A stretch of DNA of 64,000 nucleotides from Blautia sp. Its GTDB lineage: Bacteria; Bacillota; Clostridia; Lachnospirales; Lachnospiraceae. The stretch is from contig JALEJS010000022.1 in NCBI GenBank assembly GCA_022769545.1, positions 1-64,000 on the forward strand, read 5' to 3'. Of this stretch, positions 6,506 to 16,960 are shown in pieces; position 1 is the first letter of the stretch, and the number at the start of each line of letters is the position of its first letter. A program made the position numbers and the translations under genes. The notes under the pieces are model-generated. The model saw only the letters and a program-made list of their open reading frames with translations. It had not been told where the DNA came from and ran no database searches.

Positions 6506-9163
6506 ATGAATTACGGAAAGAAATCGACCGCGAAAAAGCGGGATGCTCTCATATCCCGTGCTTCAATGATAGGAAAAAAAGCACACGTATCACTGATCCG
6601 GTTTCTGTTTATTTCACTGATCACTCTCTGTGTTGCCGTCATCTGTGTCGGCATCGGTGCTTACAAAGGTGTCATTGACAATACACCGGATGTTGATGAA
6701 GTCGATATCATGCCCCTGGGATATGCCACACACCTGTACGATCAGAATGGCAATGAGCGCAGAAAACTGTCCGCACCGGATTCCAATCGTCTTCCGGTTT
6801 CTATCGACCAGATTCCCAAGGCACTTCAGTATGCCGTTGTGGCAATCGAGGATGAACGTTTTTACGAGCACAACGGTATAGATGTAAAAGGTATTCTCCG
6901 TGCCGCCACCAAGGCTGTCCAGTCCGGAAGCCTCTCGGAAGGTGCGAGTACCATCACCCAGCAGCTTCTGAAAAACAATGTATTTACAAACTGGACGAAC
7001 GAATCCACCTGGCTGGAACGGATCACACGAAAGCTTCAGGAACAGTATCTGGCTGTTCAGATCGAAAAGAAAGTCAACAACAAAGATGTCATTCTGGAAA
7101 ACTATCTGAACACCATCAACCTTGGGGCCGGAGCCTACGGCGTTCAGGCAGCTGCCCACCAGTATTTTAACAAAGATGTGTGGGATCTGAATCTTTCCGA
7201 ATGTGCCACCCTGGCCGGCATCACCCAGAACCCTACCAGATATAACCCGATCACCAACCCGAAGGAAAACGCAAAACGTAAAAAAGAAGTTCTTCAGCAT
7301 ATGCTGGAGCAGGGATATATCGATCAGACGCAATATGATGAGGCTCTGAATGATGATGTCTATACACGCATTCAGGAAGCACAGGCCATGATCTCCGAAA
7401 CGACCAATACGGTGTACTCCTATTTCGAGGATGAGCTGATCGATCAGGTTATCAAGGATCTGATGAATATCAAAGGCTACACACGGACACAGGCAAGAAA
7501 TATGCTGTACAGCGGCGGCCTTTCTATTTTCACCACGCAGGATGATACCATCCAGCAGATTCTAGACCAGGAATATGCCGATGAATCCAATTTCCCGGAT
7601 TATGTTCAGTTTGAACTGGATTACGCTCTGACCGTAAAAAATCCGGAAGGCGAAGAAGTAAACTACAGTAAAGAAATGCTGCGTCTCTATTTCCAGAACG
7701 AAGATCCATCCTTTGATCTGCTGTTTGATACCCAGGAAGAGGGGCAGGCTTATGTAGACCGCTATAAGGCAGACATTCTTGCCGACGGAAGTACCGTTGT
7801 GGCAGAACGTGTGAATTTTGCTCCGCAGCCGCAGTCTTCCATGAGTGTCATCGACCAGCATACCGGTTATGTTAAGGCCATTGTAGGCGGACGCGGAGAA
7901 AAAACCGCCAGTCTTACACTGAACCGTGCCACGGACACCACACGTCAGCCCGGTTCCACATTTAAGATCGTTTCCACCTATGCACCGGCTCTGAACGAAA
8001 AAAATATGACTCTTGCCACCACCTTCATTGATGAAGAGTACAACTACCCGGATGGTTCACCGGTAAACAACTATACCAAAACCTACGGCGGTGAAACCAC
8101 AATCCGGAAGGCAATTGAACAGTCCATCAACGTTGTGGCCGTAAAATGTCTGGAAGAGGTAACTCCTCAGCTCGGTCTGCAGTATCTTGACAATTTTGGC
8201 TTTACGACTCTGGCACACGGTACAGAGGCGGATCGCGATTCCAACGGAACTATATGGACGGATGCGAATCTGGCGATGGCACTGGGCGGTATCACAAACG
8301 GTGTCACAAACGTCGAGCTTTGCGCATCCTATGCAGCCATTGCAAACGGCGGAAATTATATCAAACCAATCTATTATACAAAAATTCTGGACCACAACGG
8401 AAACGTTCTCATTGAAAACACCTCCGCAGGACGGTCCGTCATCAAGGAAAGTACCGCATGGCTTCTTACCAACGCCATGGAAGATGTTGTAAACAACGGT
8501 ACCGGTAAGGCCTGCCGTCTGGATAACATGACCGTTGCAGGAAAAACAGGTACGACCGAAGAATACAATGACCTCTGGTTTGTAGGCTACACCCCCTATT
8601 ATACCTGTGCAATCTGGTCCGGATATGACGATAATGAGAAGCTTCCTCAGGATCAGCGTGATTATCACAAGGCACTCTGGAAAAAGGTTATGCAGCGAAT
8701 CCACACAGATCTTCCAAACCAGGATTTCGTCATGCCGTCCACGGTCGAGAAATGCAATGTATGTGCTCAGTCCGGACTTCTTCCCCGAGCCGGCTGTGAT
8801 GTGATTACCGAATATTTTGATGTGGGAACTCTGCCTACCGAGTATTGTGAAAATCATTTCTATTCCATTGATGATTATGACGAATATGAAATATTCACAG
8901 ATGATTCTCTTCCGGAAGATACACTCAATATCCCGGGCAATCTGGAAGACATTCTGAATGGTGACGGTACACTGCCCGATGGAACAAATCCGGATAACAC
9001 CGGAGAAAATCCAGGCAACACGGATACTCCGGCCGAGCCTTCAGACCCCGGCAGCAGCGGCGGCGGTGAAGACTATGGAGGCGATGATTATGACGGCGGT
9101 GACGTGGATTACGGTTACGGCGGCGATGATTATGACAGCGACGTCGTCGAGGTCATCGAATAA
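6506..9163 (+). CDS. ponA: Class A penicillin-binding protein (PBP1a-type)
   Basis: Bifunctional peptidoglycan synthase of 885 residues. A basic cytoplasmic tail is followed by one membrane anchor (about 29-52). The glycosyltransferase domain has EDERFYEH (115-122) and GASTITQQLLKN (146-157). The transpeptidase domain has SxxK at S484 (GSTFK), SxN at S540 and KTGT at 680-683, so all catalytic motifs are intact. The last roughly 65 residues are a low-complexity tail rich in Pro/Thr/Asp, ending in Gly-Asp-Tyr repeats (GGDDYD and variants). The gene is monocistronic, with its own promoter and terminator. The symbol follows the usual Gram-positive name; the exact paralogue is not determined. Confidence 0.93.
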   Translation: MNYGKKSTAKKRDALISRASMIGKKAHVSLIRFLFISLITLCVAVICVGIGAYKGVIDNTPDVDEVDIMPLGYATHLYDQNGNERRKLSAPDSNRLPVSIDQIPKALQYAVVAIEDERFYEHNGIDVKGILRAATKAVQSGSLSEGASTITQQLLKNNVFTNWTNESTWLERITRKLQEQYLAVQIEKKVNNKDVILENYLNTINLGAGAYGVQAAAHQYFNKDVWDLNLSECATLAGITQNPTRYNPITNPKENAKRKKEVLQHMLEQGYIDQTQYDEALNDDVYTRIQEAQAMISETTNTVYSYFEDELIDQVIKDLMNIKGYTRTQARNMLYSGGLSIFTTQDDTIQQILDQEYADESNFPDYVQFELDYALTVKNPEGEEVNYSKEMLRLYFQNEDPSFDLLFDTQEEGQAYVDRYKADILADGSTVVAERVNFAPQPQSSMSVIDQHTGYVKAIVGGRGEKTASLTLNRATDTTRQPGSTFKIVSTYAPALNEKNMTLATTFIDEEYNYPDGSPVNNYTKTYGGETTIRKAIEQSINVVAVKCLEEVTPQLGLQYLDNFGFTTLAHGTEADRDSNGTIWTDANLAMALGGITNGVTNVELCASYAAIANGGNYIKPIYYTKILDHNGNVLIENTSAGRSVIKESTAWLLTNAMEDVVNNGTGKACRLDNMTVAGKTGTTEEYNDLWFVGYTPYYTCAIWSGYDDNEKLPQDQRDYHKALWKKVMQRIHTDLPNQDFVMPSTVEKCNVCAQSGLLPRAGCDVITEYFDVGTLPTEYCENHFYSIDDYDEYEIFTDDSLPEDTLNIPGNLEDILNGDGTLPDGTNPDNTGENPGNTDTPAEPSDPGSSGGGEDYGGDDYDGGDVDYGYGGDDYDSDVVEVIE

Positions 9164-9182
9164 CCGCTTGGTCTTATGAACC

Positions 9183-9231
9183 AAAACGAAACGGAGAAGC
9201 ATTCCGGCTTCTCCGTTTCGTTTTTTATTTA
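9183..9231 (+). terminator. Terminator of the penicillin-binding protein gene
   Basis: A 16-bp perfect stem (9185-9200 with 9207-9222), a six-base loop, and TTTTTTATTTATTT on the plus strand. It may also act weakly on the glucokinase operon arriving from the other side. Confidence 0.9.
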
Positions 9232-9252
9232 TTTAAATGTTTTTTTAAACCA

Positions 9253-10191
9253 TCAGTCGAGAACCATTCTTGCAGCTCCATAGATTCCGGCATCATTGCC
9301 CAGTTTCGCAAGAACAATCGGTGTATCTTTACTCGGTGTAAAGGCATATTTGCGGTAATATTTCTGTATACAGTCAATCAGAGGCTGTCCGGCTCTTGAT
9401 ACACCGCCGCCGATCACAATCGTCTCAGGGTCCACAACACAGGAGAAAATGCCCAGAGCTCCGCCAAGCTGATCTCCGACAAATTCCATCACCTGAACTG
9501 CAAGCGCATCTCCATCCTTATATGCATCCAGAACCTTCTTCGCACTGAGGGACTTGCATCCTCTGAGTACGCTTGGTGTATTCTCCGATTCAAGCATTTT
9601 TTTTGCAACCCGGACAATTCCTGTCGCTGACGCAACCTGCTCCAGACATCCGCAGTTTCCGCAGTTACAGGGTTCGGTTTCCGCATGGTTCATATTTGCA
9701 TGTCCCACTTCTCCGGCTGCACCGTTATGACCGCATACGATTTTCTGATCAATGATGATTCCGCCGCCCACGCCGGTTCCAAGTGTAATCATAATAACAC
9801 TGCGTGCACCGGCAGCCGCACCCTTCCAGGCTTCTCCCAGTGCCGCAACATTTGCATCGTTTCCTGCCTTTGCCGAAAGTCCGGTCAGTTCACTCAGTTC
9901 CTTTGCCACCGGCTTAAATCCCCAGTACAGATTCACCGCACATGCAGCCTCTCCCGCCTCGTTGATCGGCCCGGGAATTCCGATTCCCACACCTTCCACA
10001 TCTGTTTTCAGTATCTGACGGGCATTCATCCTTTCCTTGATCGCAGTTGCAATATCCGGAAGAATTTCTGAACCGTTGTTTTCTGTACGAGTGGGAATTT
10101 CCCATTTTTCAATTAAGGTACCGTCCGTGCGAAAGAATCCGCATTTGACAGATGTTCCGCCCACATCAATTCCAAAGCAATACTTACCCAT
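9253..10191 (-). CDS. glcK: ROK-family glucokinase
   Basis: Phosphorylates glucose to glucose 6-phosphate with ATP. The 312 residues open with the phosphate motif FGIDVGGTSVKCG, followed by a catalytic GNDANVAALGE segment. The ROK zinc-binding CNCGNCGCLE cluster is in the middle, so the metal site is complete. The start at 10191 has GGATGG eight bases upstream; an ATG twelve bases earlier lacks proper spacing. It is last in the ftsH-uvrC-hprK-glcK run, next to HPr kinase, which fits a carbon-catabolite context. Confidence 0.92.
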   Translation of the reverse strand: MGKYCFGIDVGGTSVKCGFFRTDGTLIEKWEIPTRTENNGSEILPDIATAIKERMNARQILKTDVEGVGIGIPGPINEAGEAACAVNLYWGFKPVAKELSELTGLSAKAGNDANVAALGEAWKGAAAGARSVIMITLGTGVGGGIIIDQKIVCGHNGAAGEVGHANMNHAETEPCNCGNCGCLEQVASATGIVRVAKKMLESENTPSVLRGCKSLSAKKVLDAYKDGDALAVQVMEFVGDQLGGALGIFSCVVDPETIVIGGGVSRAGQPLIDCIQKYYRKYAFTPSKDTPIVLAKLGNDAGIYGAARMVLD

Positions 10192-10213
10192 TTCCTTTTC
10201 CATCCTTTCGTAC

Positions 10214-11146
10214 TCAGTTGTTATTCTTTCTTGCAATATTGGCCTGAACGCGCTTATACAGTTCTTCCGCTGCATTATATCCCATCTTCTTCTGTCTGTG
10301 GTTTACCGCTGCCGACTCAACGATAATGGCCAGGTTTCTTCCCGGACGAATCGGAAGAGAATGACATACGATCTTATTTCCCAGATATTCTGTATATTCT
10401 TCTTTCAGTCCCAGTCGGTCATATTCCTTATCCTTGTCCCATTCTTCCAGACGGATCACCAGGTCTACCGACTGTGTATCCTTCACGCTTTCCACACCGA
10501 ACAGAGTCTTCACATCAATAATACCGATACCGCGAAGCTCAATAAAATGGCGGGTGATGTCCGGAGCGGAACCAACAAGAGTCACATCGCTGACCTTTCT
10601 CAGTTCTACCACATCATCACTGACAAGACGATGACCGCGCTTGATCAGTTCCAGTGCCGCCTCACTCTTTCCAATGCCGCTCTCACCGGTAATCAGCACA
10701 CCTTCACCATATACATCCACCAGTACGCCATGAATGGAAATACACGGTGCCAGCTTCACACCAAGCCATCGAATGATCTCCGCCATAAAACTGGATGTGG
10801 AACGCTCTGTCACAAATGTAGGAACCTTATACTTCAGTGCCAGATCGATCATATCCTGAGACGGCCGTGTCATTGTACTGAACACAACACAGGGAATTTT
10901 ACTGGAGAGCAGACGCTCATATTTAAACAGCCGCTCATTATCATTCAGCTGCATCAGGTAAGTATACTCTACATATCCGATAATCTGAACGCGTTCGTTT
11001 GCGAAATGCTCCAGATATCCGGTCAGCTGAAGCGCCGGTCGGTTTATCTCCGCCGTCCGGATCAGAATTTCCGACAGATCAATTTCCGGAGTAAGATTGG
11101 TAAGCTCCAGCTCCTGGGCCAACTTTGTCAACTCTACACCTTTCAT
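10214..11146 (-). CDS. hprK: HPr kinase/phosphorylase
   Basis: Phosphorylates or dephosphorylates Ser46 of HPr in response to fructose-1,6-bisphosphate and phosphate, the central switch of CcpA-type catabolite repression. It has 310 residues, with Walker A GESGIGKS at 154-161 and the family signature around HFIELRGIGIIDVK. The C-terminal helix ending YKRVQANIARKNNN is typical. It lies 22 bases upstream of glucokinase and 66 bases downstream of uvrC. Confidence 0.95.
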   Translation of the reverse strand: MKGVELTKLAQELELTNLTPEIDLSEILIRTAEINRPALQLTGYLEHFANERVQIIGYVEYTYLMQLNDNERLFKYERLLSSKIPCVVFSTMTRPSQDMIDLALKYKVPTFVTERSTSSFMAEIIRWLGVKLAPCISIHGVLVDVYGEGVLITGESGIGKSEAALELIKRGHRLVSDDVVELRKVSDVTLVGSAPDITRHFIELRGIGIIDVKTLFGVESVKDTQSVDLVIRLEEWDKDKEYDRLGLKEEYTEYLGNKIVCHSLPIRPGRNLAIIVESAAVNHRQKKMGYNAAEELYKRVQANIARKNNN

Positions 11147-11212
11147 TTTTTTCTCCTTTTGCTGCTCATTCTATTTATGCTCATTATAGCATATTCCGTC
11201 ACCGAACTTCAA

Positions 11213-13081
11213 TCAGTGCGGTTCATTTTGCTCTTTTTCTTTATGGAAAAACCCATATACCTGTCTTGCACTGGCTGCATTCATAGACTCCGTATTCTCC
11301 AGCTCCTCCAGTGTGGCATCTCTGATATTTTCCATGGTTTTAAACGTCCTCAGCAGTGCTTTTCTCCTGGTCGGTCCGATTCCCGGAATATCGTCCAGAA
11401 GAGAATGCACCTGCTCCTTACTGCGCAGAGAACGGTGATATTCAATGGCAAACCGGTGTGCTTCGTCCTGAATTCTTGTGATCAGACGAAATCCCTCGCT
11501 TCCTGTATCAATGGGAATTTCCACATTATTATAATAAATTCCCCGGGTCCGGTGATAGTCATCCTTTACCATGCCGCATACCGGAATCTTAAGGTCCAGC
11601 TTCTCCAGAACCTGCAGTGCAATATTCACCTGGCCCCGGCCGCCATCCATCAGAATCAGATCCGGCAGTCTGGAAAAGCTGTCATATTCTCCCTTTCCCT
11701 CATGTGTAAACCGTCTGGTAAGCACCTCTTCCATGCTGGCATAATCATTTGGTCCCTTCACCGACCGGATTCTGAATTTTCTGTAATCACTGCGCTTCGG
11801 CTTTCCCTTTTCGTATACCACCATGGAGCCCACTGACTCAAATCCGCTGATATTGGAAATATCGTACGCCTCCATCCGAACGATCCCGGATAGTCCAAGC
11901 CAGCTTTCCACCTCTCTCACCGCCCCGATGGTACGTCCTTCCTCCCGTTTGATCCGTTCCCGGTCTTTGGACAGAACCATCTTTGCATTTTCCCAGGCCA
12001 GCTCCACCAGCTTTTCCTTCGTCCCTTTTTTGGGGACACGGATCGTCACCTTCTGTCCACGTCTTGCAGACAGCCATTCCTCTATGATGCTGCTGTCCTC
12101 GATCTCTTTCTGAAGAACGATCTCCTTTGGAATAAATGGCGTTCCCGCATAAAACTGCTTCAGGAAGCTGGACAGCACCTGTGATTTTGTGTCTCCACGG
12201 GCAACCCGCAGATAAAAATGGTCTCTTCCGATCAGTTTTCCTCCACGGATAAAAAACACCTGTACTACTGCATCCTGCTCCCGCAGATCTTCACTCTCAT
12301 CCATGGCAGCTGCAATAATATCCTTGTCTTCCTGACTGTAGCCTGTGATTTTCTGCCGCTCGCCGATCCGTTTGATGCTTTGAATCAGATCCCGGTAATT
12401 CATGGCATCTTCATACCGGAGTTCTTCCGATGCTGCCATCATTTTTGCCGTGAGATCATCCATGGTACTCTTCACATCCCCATTCAGGAAACGCAGCACC
12501 CTGCTGATGTTTTCCCGGTATTCCTGTTCCGAAATTTTCCCCTGGCAGGGTGCCTTACACTGTCCCATATGATAATAAAGACATGGCCGGTCCTTTCCGA
12601 TGTCTCTTGGAAGGACACGGCTGCAGGTGCGTACCTGATACAGTCTGGTCACCAGCTCGATCACATCCTTCACGGCTCCGGCACTGGTATATGGCCCGAA
12701 ATATCTGGACTTATCCTTTTTCATTCTCCTGGCAAACAGCACCCGCGGATATGGTTCTCCCACCGTCACCTTGATAAACGGGTAGCTTTTGTCATCCTTG
12801 AGCATGGTATTGTATTTCGGGCGGTGCTCCTTGATCAGATTGCTTTCCAGTACCAGCGCTTCCAGCTCCGAATCGGTAATAATGTACTCAAAACGGCTGA
12901 TGTGTGTCACCATCTGTTCGATTTTGGCCCCTTTATTCCGGCTGGACTGAAAATACTGTCTCACCCGGTTCTTCAGGCTGACCGCTTTTCCCACATATAT
13001 AATTTCGTCGTTCTCGCCGTGCATGATATAAACTCCCGGTCTTGCCGGAAGTTTTTTCAGTTCTTCCTCGATCTGAAACAT
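11213..13081 (-). CDS. uvrC: Excinuclease ABC subunit C
   Basis: UvrC makes both incisions around a DNA lesion. The 622 residues contain the N-terminal GIY-YIG nuclease ([19 protein letters not shown], about 15-33), a Cys-rich segment ([13 protein letters not shown]), a UvrB-binding UVR motif, the RNase H-like C-terminal nuclease, and terminal helix-hairpin-helix repeats ([13 protein letters not shown]). The start at 13081 follows an AGGAGG ribosome site; upstream in-frame codons are not supported. Confidence 0.96.
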   Translation of the reverse strand: MFQIEEELKKLPARPGVYIMHGENDEIIYVGKAVSLKNRVRQYFQSSRNKGAKIEQMVTHISRFEYIITDSELEALVLESNLIKEHRPKYNTMLKDDKSYPFIKVTVGEPYPRVLFARRMKKDKSRYFGPYTSAGAVKDVIELVTRLYQVRTCSRVLPRDIGKDRPCLYYHMGQCKAPCQGKISEQEYRENISRVLRFLNGDVKSTMDDLTAKMMAASEELRYEDAMNYRDLIQSIKRIGERQKITGYSQEDKDIIAAAMDESEDLREQDAVVQVFFIRGGKLIGRDHFYLRVARGDTKSQVLSSFLKQFYAGTPFIPKEIVLQKEIEDSSIIEEWLSARRGQKVTIRVPKKGTKEKLVELAWENAKMVLSKDRERIKREEGRTIGAVREVESWLGLSGIVRMEAYDISNISGFESVGSMVVYEKGKPKRSDYRKFRIRSVKGPNDYASMEEVLTRRFTHEGKGEYDSFSRLPDLILMDGGRGQVNIALQVLEKLDLKIPVCGMVKDDYHRTRGIYYNNVEIPIDTGSEGFRLITRIQDEAHRFAIEYHRSLRSKEQVHSLLDDIPGIGPTRRKALLRTFKTMENIRDATLEELENTESMNAASARQVYGFFHKEKEQNEPH

Positions 13082-13138
13082 CTGACATCCTCCTGACAGT
13101 TCAAGCCAAACGCACGTAAGTCCGGGCTCCACTGAGAT

Positions 13139-13175
13139 AAATGCCCGCTGCATTCCATTGGAATACAGCGGGCAC
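13139..13175 (-). terminator. Hairpin between ftsH and uvrC
   Basis: Inverted repeat TGCCCGCTG...CAGCGGGCA (13142-13174) extended by ATTCCA/TGGAAT, just after the ftsH stop. The following T-tract on the minus strand is short, so some read-through into uvrC is likely. Confidence 0.5.
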
Positions 13176-13186
13176 CTGTATCATCG

Positions 13187-15241
13187 TTATGATTCCTGTT
13201 CATCGAAGACAATTTCTGCCGTCTTCGGTTCTTCTTCGGCTGCTGTCTGTGCACATTTCTGTGCTTCTTCTTTCACAGACTCCACAGCCTTCACGGGTTC
13301 TTCCGTTTTTTCCTTTTTTGGATCCGGCAGTTCATTCAGATCTTCCGGGATTTCCATACCGTTCTGTACCGCACGGAATATCTTCATGAATTCTTTTCCG
13401 GTAATGGTCTCCTTCCTGATCAGATACTCTGCAATCTTATCCAGCGCCAGTCTGTTCCGGGAAAGAAGACGCTTCGCTTCTTCATAGGAATCATGAAGAA
13501 GCTTCATCACCTCATGATCCACCTCAGTCGCGGTATCATCACCACAATTTAAGACGGTGTGACCCGTAAGATACTGATTTTCCTGTGTAGCCAGACCCAT
13601 CAGTCCAAACTTTTCTGACATTCCGTACTGTGTGATCATCGCACGGGCAACCTTGGTCGCCTGCTCGATATCATTTGCCGCACCGGTCGTCACGGTATCA
13701 AATACGATTTCCTCCGCAGCCCGGCCGCCGAGATAACCCACCAGCATAGCTTCCAGCTCTTTCTTCGTATTCAGATACTTTTCTTCTTCCGGCACATGCA
13801 TCACATATCCAAGAGCTCCCATCGTGCGGGGTACGATTGTGATCTTCTGTACCGGTTCCGAGTCCTTCTGAAGCGCACTGACCAGCGCATGTCCCACCTC
13901 ATGATACGATACGATCCGACGCTCCTGCACGCTCATGATACGATCCTTCTTTTCTTTTCCGACGAGAACCACTTCCACAGACTCATACAGGTCTTTCTGG
14001 GAAATTGCCATCCGGCCGTTTTTCACTGCCAGAATCGCCGCCTCGTTGATCATATTTGCCAGGTCAGAACCTACGGCACCCGAAGTCGCAAGCGCGATCG
14101 CCTCAAAATCCACAGTCTCATCCAGCTTGACATTTTTGGCATGAACTTTCAGAATGTCCACACGCCCCTTCAGGTCCGGACGGTCCACAATCACCCTCCG
14201 GTCAAAACGTCCCGGACGAAGCAGCGCCGGATCCAGTACCTCCGGACGGTTCGTCGCCGCCAGAATCAGAAGCCCTTTGGATGTATCAAAACCGTCCATC
14301 TCCGCAAGCAGCTGATTCAGCGTCTGCTCACGCTCATCGTTTCCCCCGCCGTACCGGGAATCACGACTTTTTCCAATGGCATCGATCTCATCAATAAACA
14401 CGATACACGGCGCATTCTTCTTCGCCTCATCAAAAAGATCCCGCACACGGGAAGCACCCACGCCGACAAACATTTCCACAAATTCCGAACCGGAAAGGGA
14501 AAAGAACGGAACATGTGCCTCACCCGCCACAGCCTTCGCAAGAAGCGTTTTACCGGTACCCGGAGGTCCTACCAGCAGTGCCCCCTTCGGCAGCTTGGCA
14601 CCGATCCTGGTATATTTGTCCGGATTGTGAAGAAAGTCAACCACTTCCTCCAGCGACTCCTTCGCCTCATCCTGCCCGGCCACATCCTTAAAGGTAACAC
14701 CGGTCTCCTTCTGAATATACGCTTTGGCCTTACTTTTTCCAACACCCATCATTCCTCCGCCGCTGCGTCCCATATGACGCATAAACAGCATCAGAAGTCC
14801 AAAGAGCAGCAGCGTGGGCAAAAGCACTCCGATAATCATGGAAATAAATTCGCTCATGGCATCCGGCGTCTCTGCCCGGAAAATGATATTCTTCCCTTCC
14901 AGTCTTTTGGTCAGGGCCGTCTCATCTTCCACCATGTTGGTATAATACACCGTATCCTGAAAGGATGAGTTCTGCTTTCTGGGAACGATTTCCAGTGTAC
15001 CGTCCTGCAGCGTCACTTCCTTTACCTGGTCTTTTTCGATCATCTCAATAAATTTGTCATAGGTAATTTCACTGGTACTGTCCTTCAGAATATTGGTAAA
15101 AAGGCTGAAACAGACCAGAGTGACCAGGAGGCATATCAATAATGCAAATAATGTCTGCTGATTCTTGTTGCCGGATCCATTTGAATTCGGATTTTTATCC
15201 GGACGGTTGCCGTTCGGATTCCTATCCATATTGTTATCCAT
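13187..15241 (-). CDS. ftsH: ATP-dependent zinc metalloprotease FtsH
   Basis: Membrane-anchored AAA+ protease that degrades misfolded membrane proteins and regulators. The 684 residues have a hydrophilic Asn/Gly-rich N-terminus, TM1 (about 31-49), an extracytoplasmic domain, and TM2 (about 134-155). Walker A GPPGTGKT is at 225-232 and the zinc site HEVGH at 447-451 (Val instead of the common Ala at the third position; both His and the Glu are present). The C-terminal 50 residues form an acidic, Glu/Lys-rich tail. AGGAGG precedes the start, and a consensus promoter lies just upstream. Confidence 0.97.
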   Translation of the reverse strand: MDNNMDRNPNGNRPDKNPNSNGSGNKNQQTLFALLICLLVTLVCFSLFTNILKDSTSEITYDKFIEMIEKDQVKEVTLQDGTLEIVPRKQNSSFQDTVYYTNMVEDETALTKRLEGKNIIFRAETPDAMSEFISMIIGVLLPTLLLFGLLMLFMRHMGRSGGGMMGVGKSKAKAYIQKETGVTFKDVAGQDEAKESLEEVVDFLHNPDKYTRIGAKLPKGALLVGPPGTGKTLLAKAVAGEAHVPFFSLSGSEFVEMFVGVGASRVRDLFDEAKKNAPCIVFIDEIDAIGKSRDSRYGGGNDEREQTLNQLLAEMDGFDTSKGLLILAATNRPEVLDPALLRPGRFDRRVIVDRPDLKGRVDILKVHAKNVKLDETVDFEAIALATSGAVGSDLANMINEAAILAVKNGRMAISQKDLYESVEVVLVGKEKKDRIMSVQERRIVSYHEVGHALVSALQKDSEPVQKITIVPRTMGALGYVMHVPEEEKYLNTKKELEAMLVGYLGGRAAEEIVFDTVTTGAANDIEQATKVARAMITQYGMSEKFGLMGLATQENQYLTGHTVLNCGDDTATEVDHEVMKLLHDSYEEAKRLLSRNRLALDKIAEYLIRKETITGKEFMKIFRAVQNGMEIPEDLNELPDPKKEKTEEPVKAVESVKEEAQKCAQTAAEEEPKTAEIVFDEQES

Positions 15242-15269
15242 TTTATTCCTCCTAATTGTAATCTTTTTT

Positions 15270-15298
15270 ATTATAAAGATTTATACTGAATAAATCAA
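15270..15298 (-). promoter_or_regulatory. Promoter of ftsH
   Basis: Minus strand TTGATT (15293-15298), 17 bases, TATAAT (15270-15275), about 30 bases before the ftsH start. Confidence 0.6.
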
Positions 15299-15406
15299 CT
15301 GTCAGATTGTGAAAATCCTGCAAAAAAATGCTTCCAAAAACTCACATTTGTAGTATACTAAGAAAGTGATTGAATATTACTATGGATGGGAAAGGAAACA
15401 TAGCAA

Positions 15407-16888
15407 ATGAAAATTGGATTTGATAATGATAAATACCTTCGAATGCAGTCCGAGCATATCAAAGAGCGCATCAGCCAGTTCGGCAATAAGCTTTATCTGG
15501 AATTCGGCGGAAAATTGTTTGATGATTACCATGCATCCCGTGTACTTCCGGGTTTTGAGCCGGACAGCAAGCTGCGCATGCTGATGCAGATTTCAGATCA
15601 GGCAGAAATCGTCATCGTTATCAGCGCATCAGATATTGACAAGAACAAGGTCCGGGGTGATCTGGGAATCACATATGACATGGATGTTCTGCGTCTCATC
15701 GATGAGTTCACATCCCGCGGCCTGTATGTGGGCAGCGTATGCATCACACAGTATTCCGGACAGGAAAGCGCAGATTCGTTCAAAAAGCGTCTGGAAAAAA
15801 TGAACATTCGTGTATATACCCATTATGTAATTCCGGGATATCCGAGCAACACCTCCCTGATCGTCAGCGATGAAGGATATGGAAAAAATGATTATATTGA
15901 AACGACACGCCCTCTGGTGGTAATCACCGCACCGGGACCCGGAAGCGGAAAAATGGCCACCTGTCTTTCCCAGCTTTACCATGAATATAAAAGGGGAATC
16001 AGTGCCGGATACGCAAAATACGAAACATTCCCGATCTGGAATATTCCTCTGAAGCATCCGGTCAACCTTGCATACGAAGCAGCCACCGCAGATCTGAATG
16101 ACGTAAACATGATCGACCCCTTCCATATGGAAGCGTATGGCGTCACCACCGTAAACTATAACCGTGATGTCGAGATTTTCCCGGTTCTTCAGGCAATGTT
16201 TGAAAAGATCATCGGTGAATGTCCTTACAAATCTCCCACGGATATGGGCGTAAATATGGCCGGCAACTGCATCGTGGATGATGAAGTCTGCAGAGAAGCC
16301 TCCCGCCAAGAAATCATCCGCAGATACTACAAGAGCATTGACGCACTGGTATCCGGCTCAGACAATGAAAATGAGGTTTCCAAAATCCGCCTTCTCCTTC
16401 AGCAGGCCCACGCCTGTGTGGAAGACCGGAAGGTTGTTCCTGCCAGCCTGGAATACGAAAAGCAGACCGGCGGTCCCGCTGCTGCCATTGAGCTCCCGGA
16501 CGGACATATCGTGTGCGGAAAAACCTCAGACCTTCTTGGTGCTTCCTCCGCGCTCCTTTTGAACGCTCTGAAAGAGCTGGCCGGAAGCATTGCAAAAGAG
16601 AAACACCTGATCTCTCCGGATGCGCTTCGCCCCATTCAGGAACTGAAAACACGATACCTCGGAAGCAAGAACCCACGTCTGCACATCGACGAGACACTGA
16701 TCGCACTCTCTGTCAGTGCTGCCAGCGATTCCGATTCCCGTCTGGCCCTGGAGCAGCTTCCGAAGCTGCGCGGCTGTCAGGTACACACTTCTGTCATGCT
16801 TTCCTCCGTGGATATTCTCAGTTTCCGCAAGCTGGGAATTGAACTGACCTGTGAGCCGAAATTTGAACACGAAAAGAAATATCTGTAA
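15407..16888 (+). CDS. DUF1846 domain-containing protein
   Basis: A 493-residue cytoplasmic protein matching the DUF1846 family in length and in its opening (IGFDNDKYLRMQSEHI). It contains a P-loop-like GPGSGKMATCLSQLYHEY segment near residue 180. Structures are known for the family but no firm biochemical function is established. It is monocistronic, divergent from ftsH. AGGAAACATAGCAA precedes the ATG, and TATACT (15354-15359) may be its -10 element. Confidence 0.9.
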   Translation: MKIGFDNDKYLRMQSEHIKERISQFGNKLYLEFGGKLFDDYHASRVLPGFEPDSKLRMLMQISDQAEIVIVISASDIDKNKVRGDLGITYDMDVLRLIDEFTSRGLYVGSVCITQYSGQESADSFKKRLEKMNIRVYTHYVIPGYPSNTSLIVSDEGYGKNDYIETTRPLVVITAPGPGSGKMATCLSQLYHEYKRGISAGYAKYETFPIWNIPLKHPVNLAYEAATADLNDVNMIDPFHMEAYGVTTVNYNRDVEIFPVLQAMFEKIIGECPYKSPTDMGVNMAGNCIVDDEVCREASRQEIIRRYYKSIDALVSGSDNENEVSKIRLLLQQAHACVEDRKVVPASLEYEKQTGGPAAAIELPDGHIVCGKTSDLLGASSALLLNALKELAGSIAKEKHLISPDALRPIQELKTRYLGSKNPRLHIDETLIALSVSAASDSDSRLALEQLPKLRGCQVHTSVMLSSVDILSFRKLGIELTCEPKFEHEKKYL

Positions 16889-16896
16889 TAATGTGA

Positions 16897-16930
16897 GGGG
16901 CACTGCAAAACCTGCAGCGCCCCATCTTGT
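16897..16930. terminator. Terminator after the DUF1846 gene
   Basis: GGGGC/GCCCC and CTGCA/TGCAG arms with one mismatch form a hairpin between two convergent genes. The T-tract is weak, so efficiency is uncertain. Confidence 0.5.
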
Positions 16931-16960
16931 TATCTTCTGACGATTCCTGTTCTATGAGAA

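Noticed and set aside
10037-11836. 599-codon open frame opposite hprK and uvrC
   Set aside because: Two solid genes lie on the other strand; the frame is rich in His, Cys, Ile and Leu, as expected of reverse-complement reading, and has no start signal.
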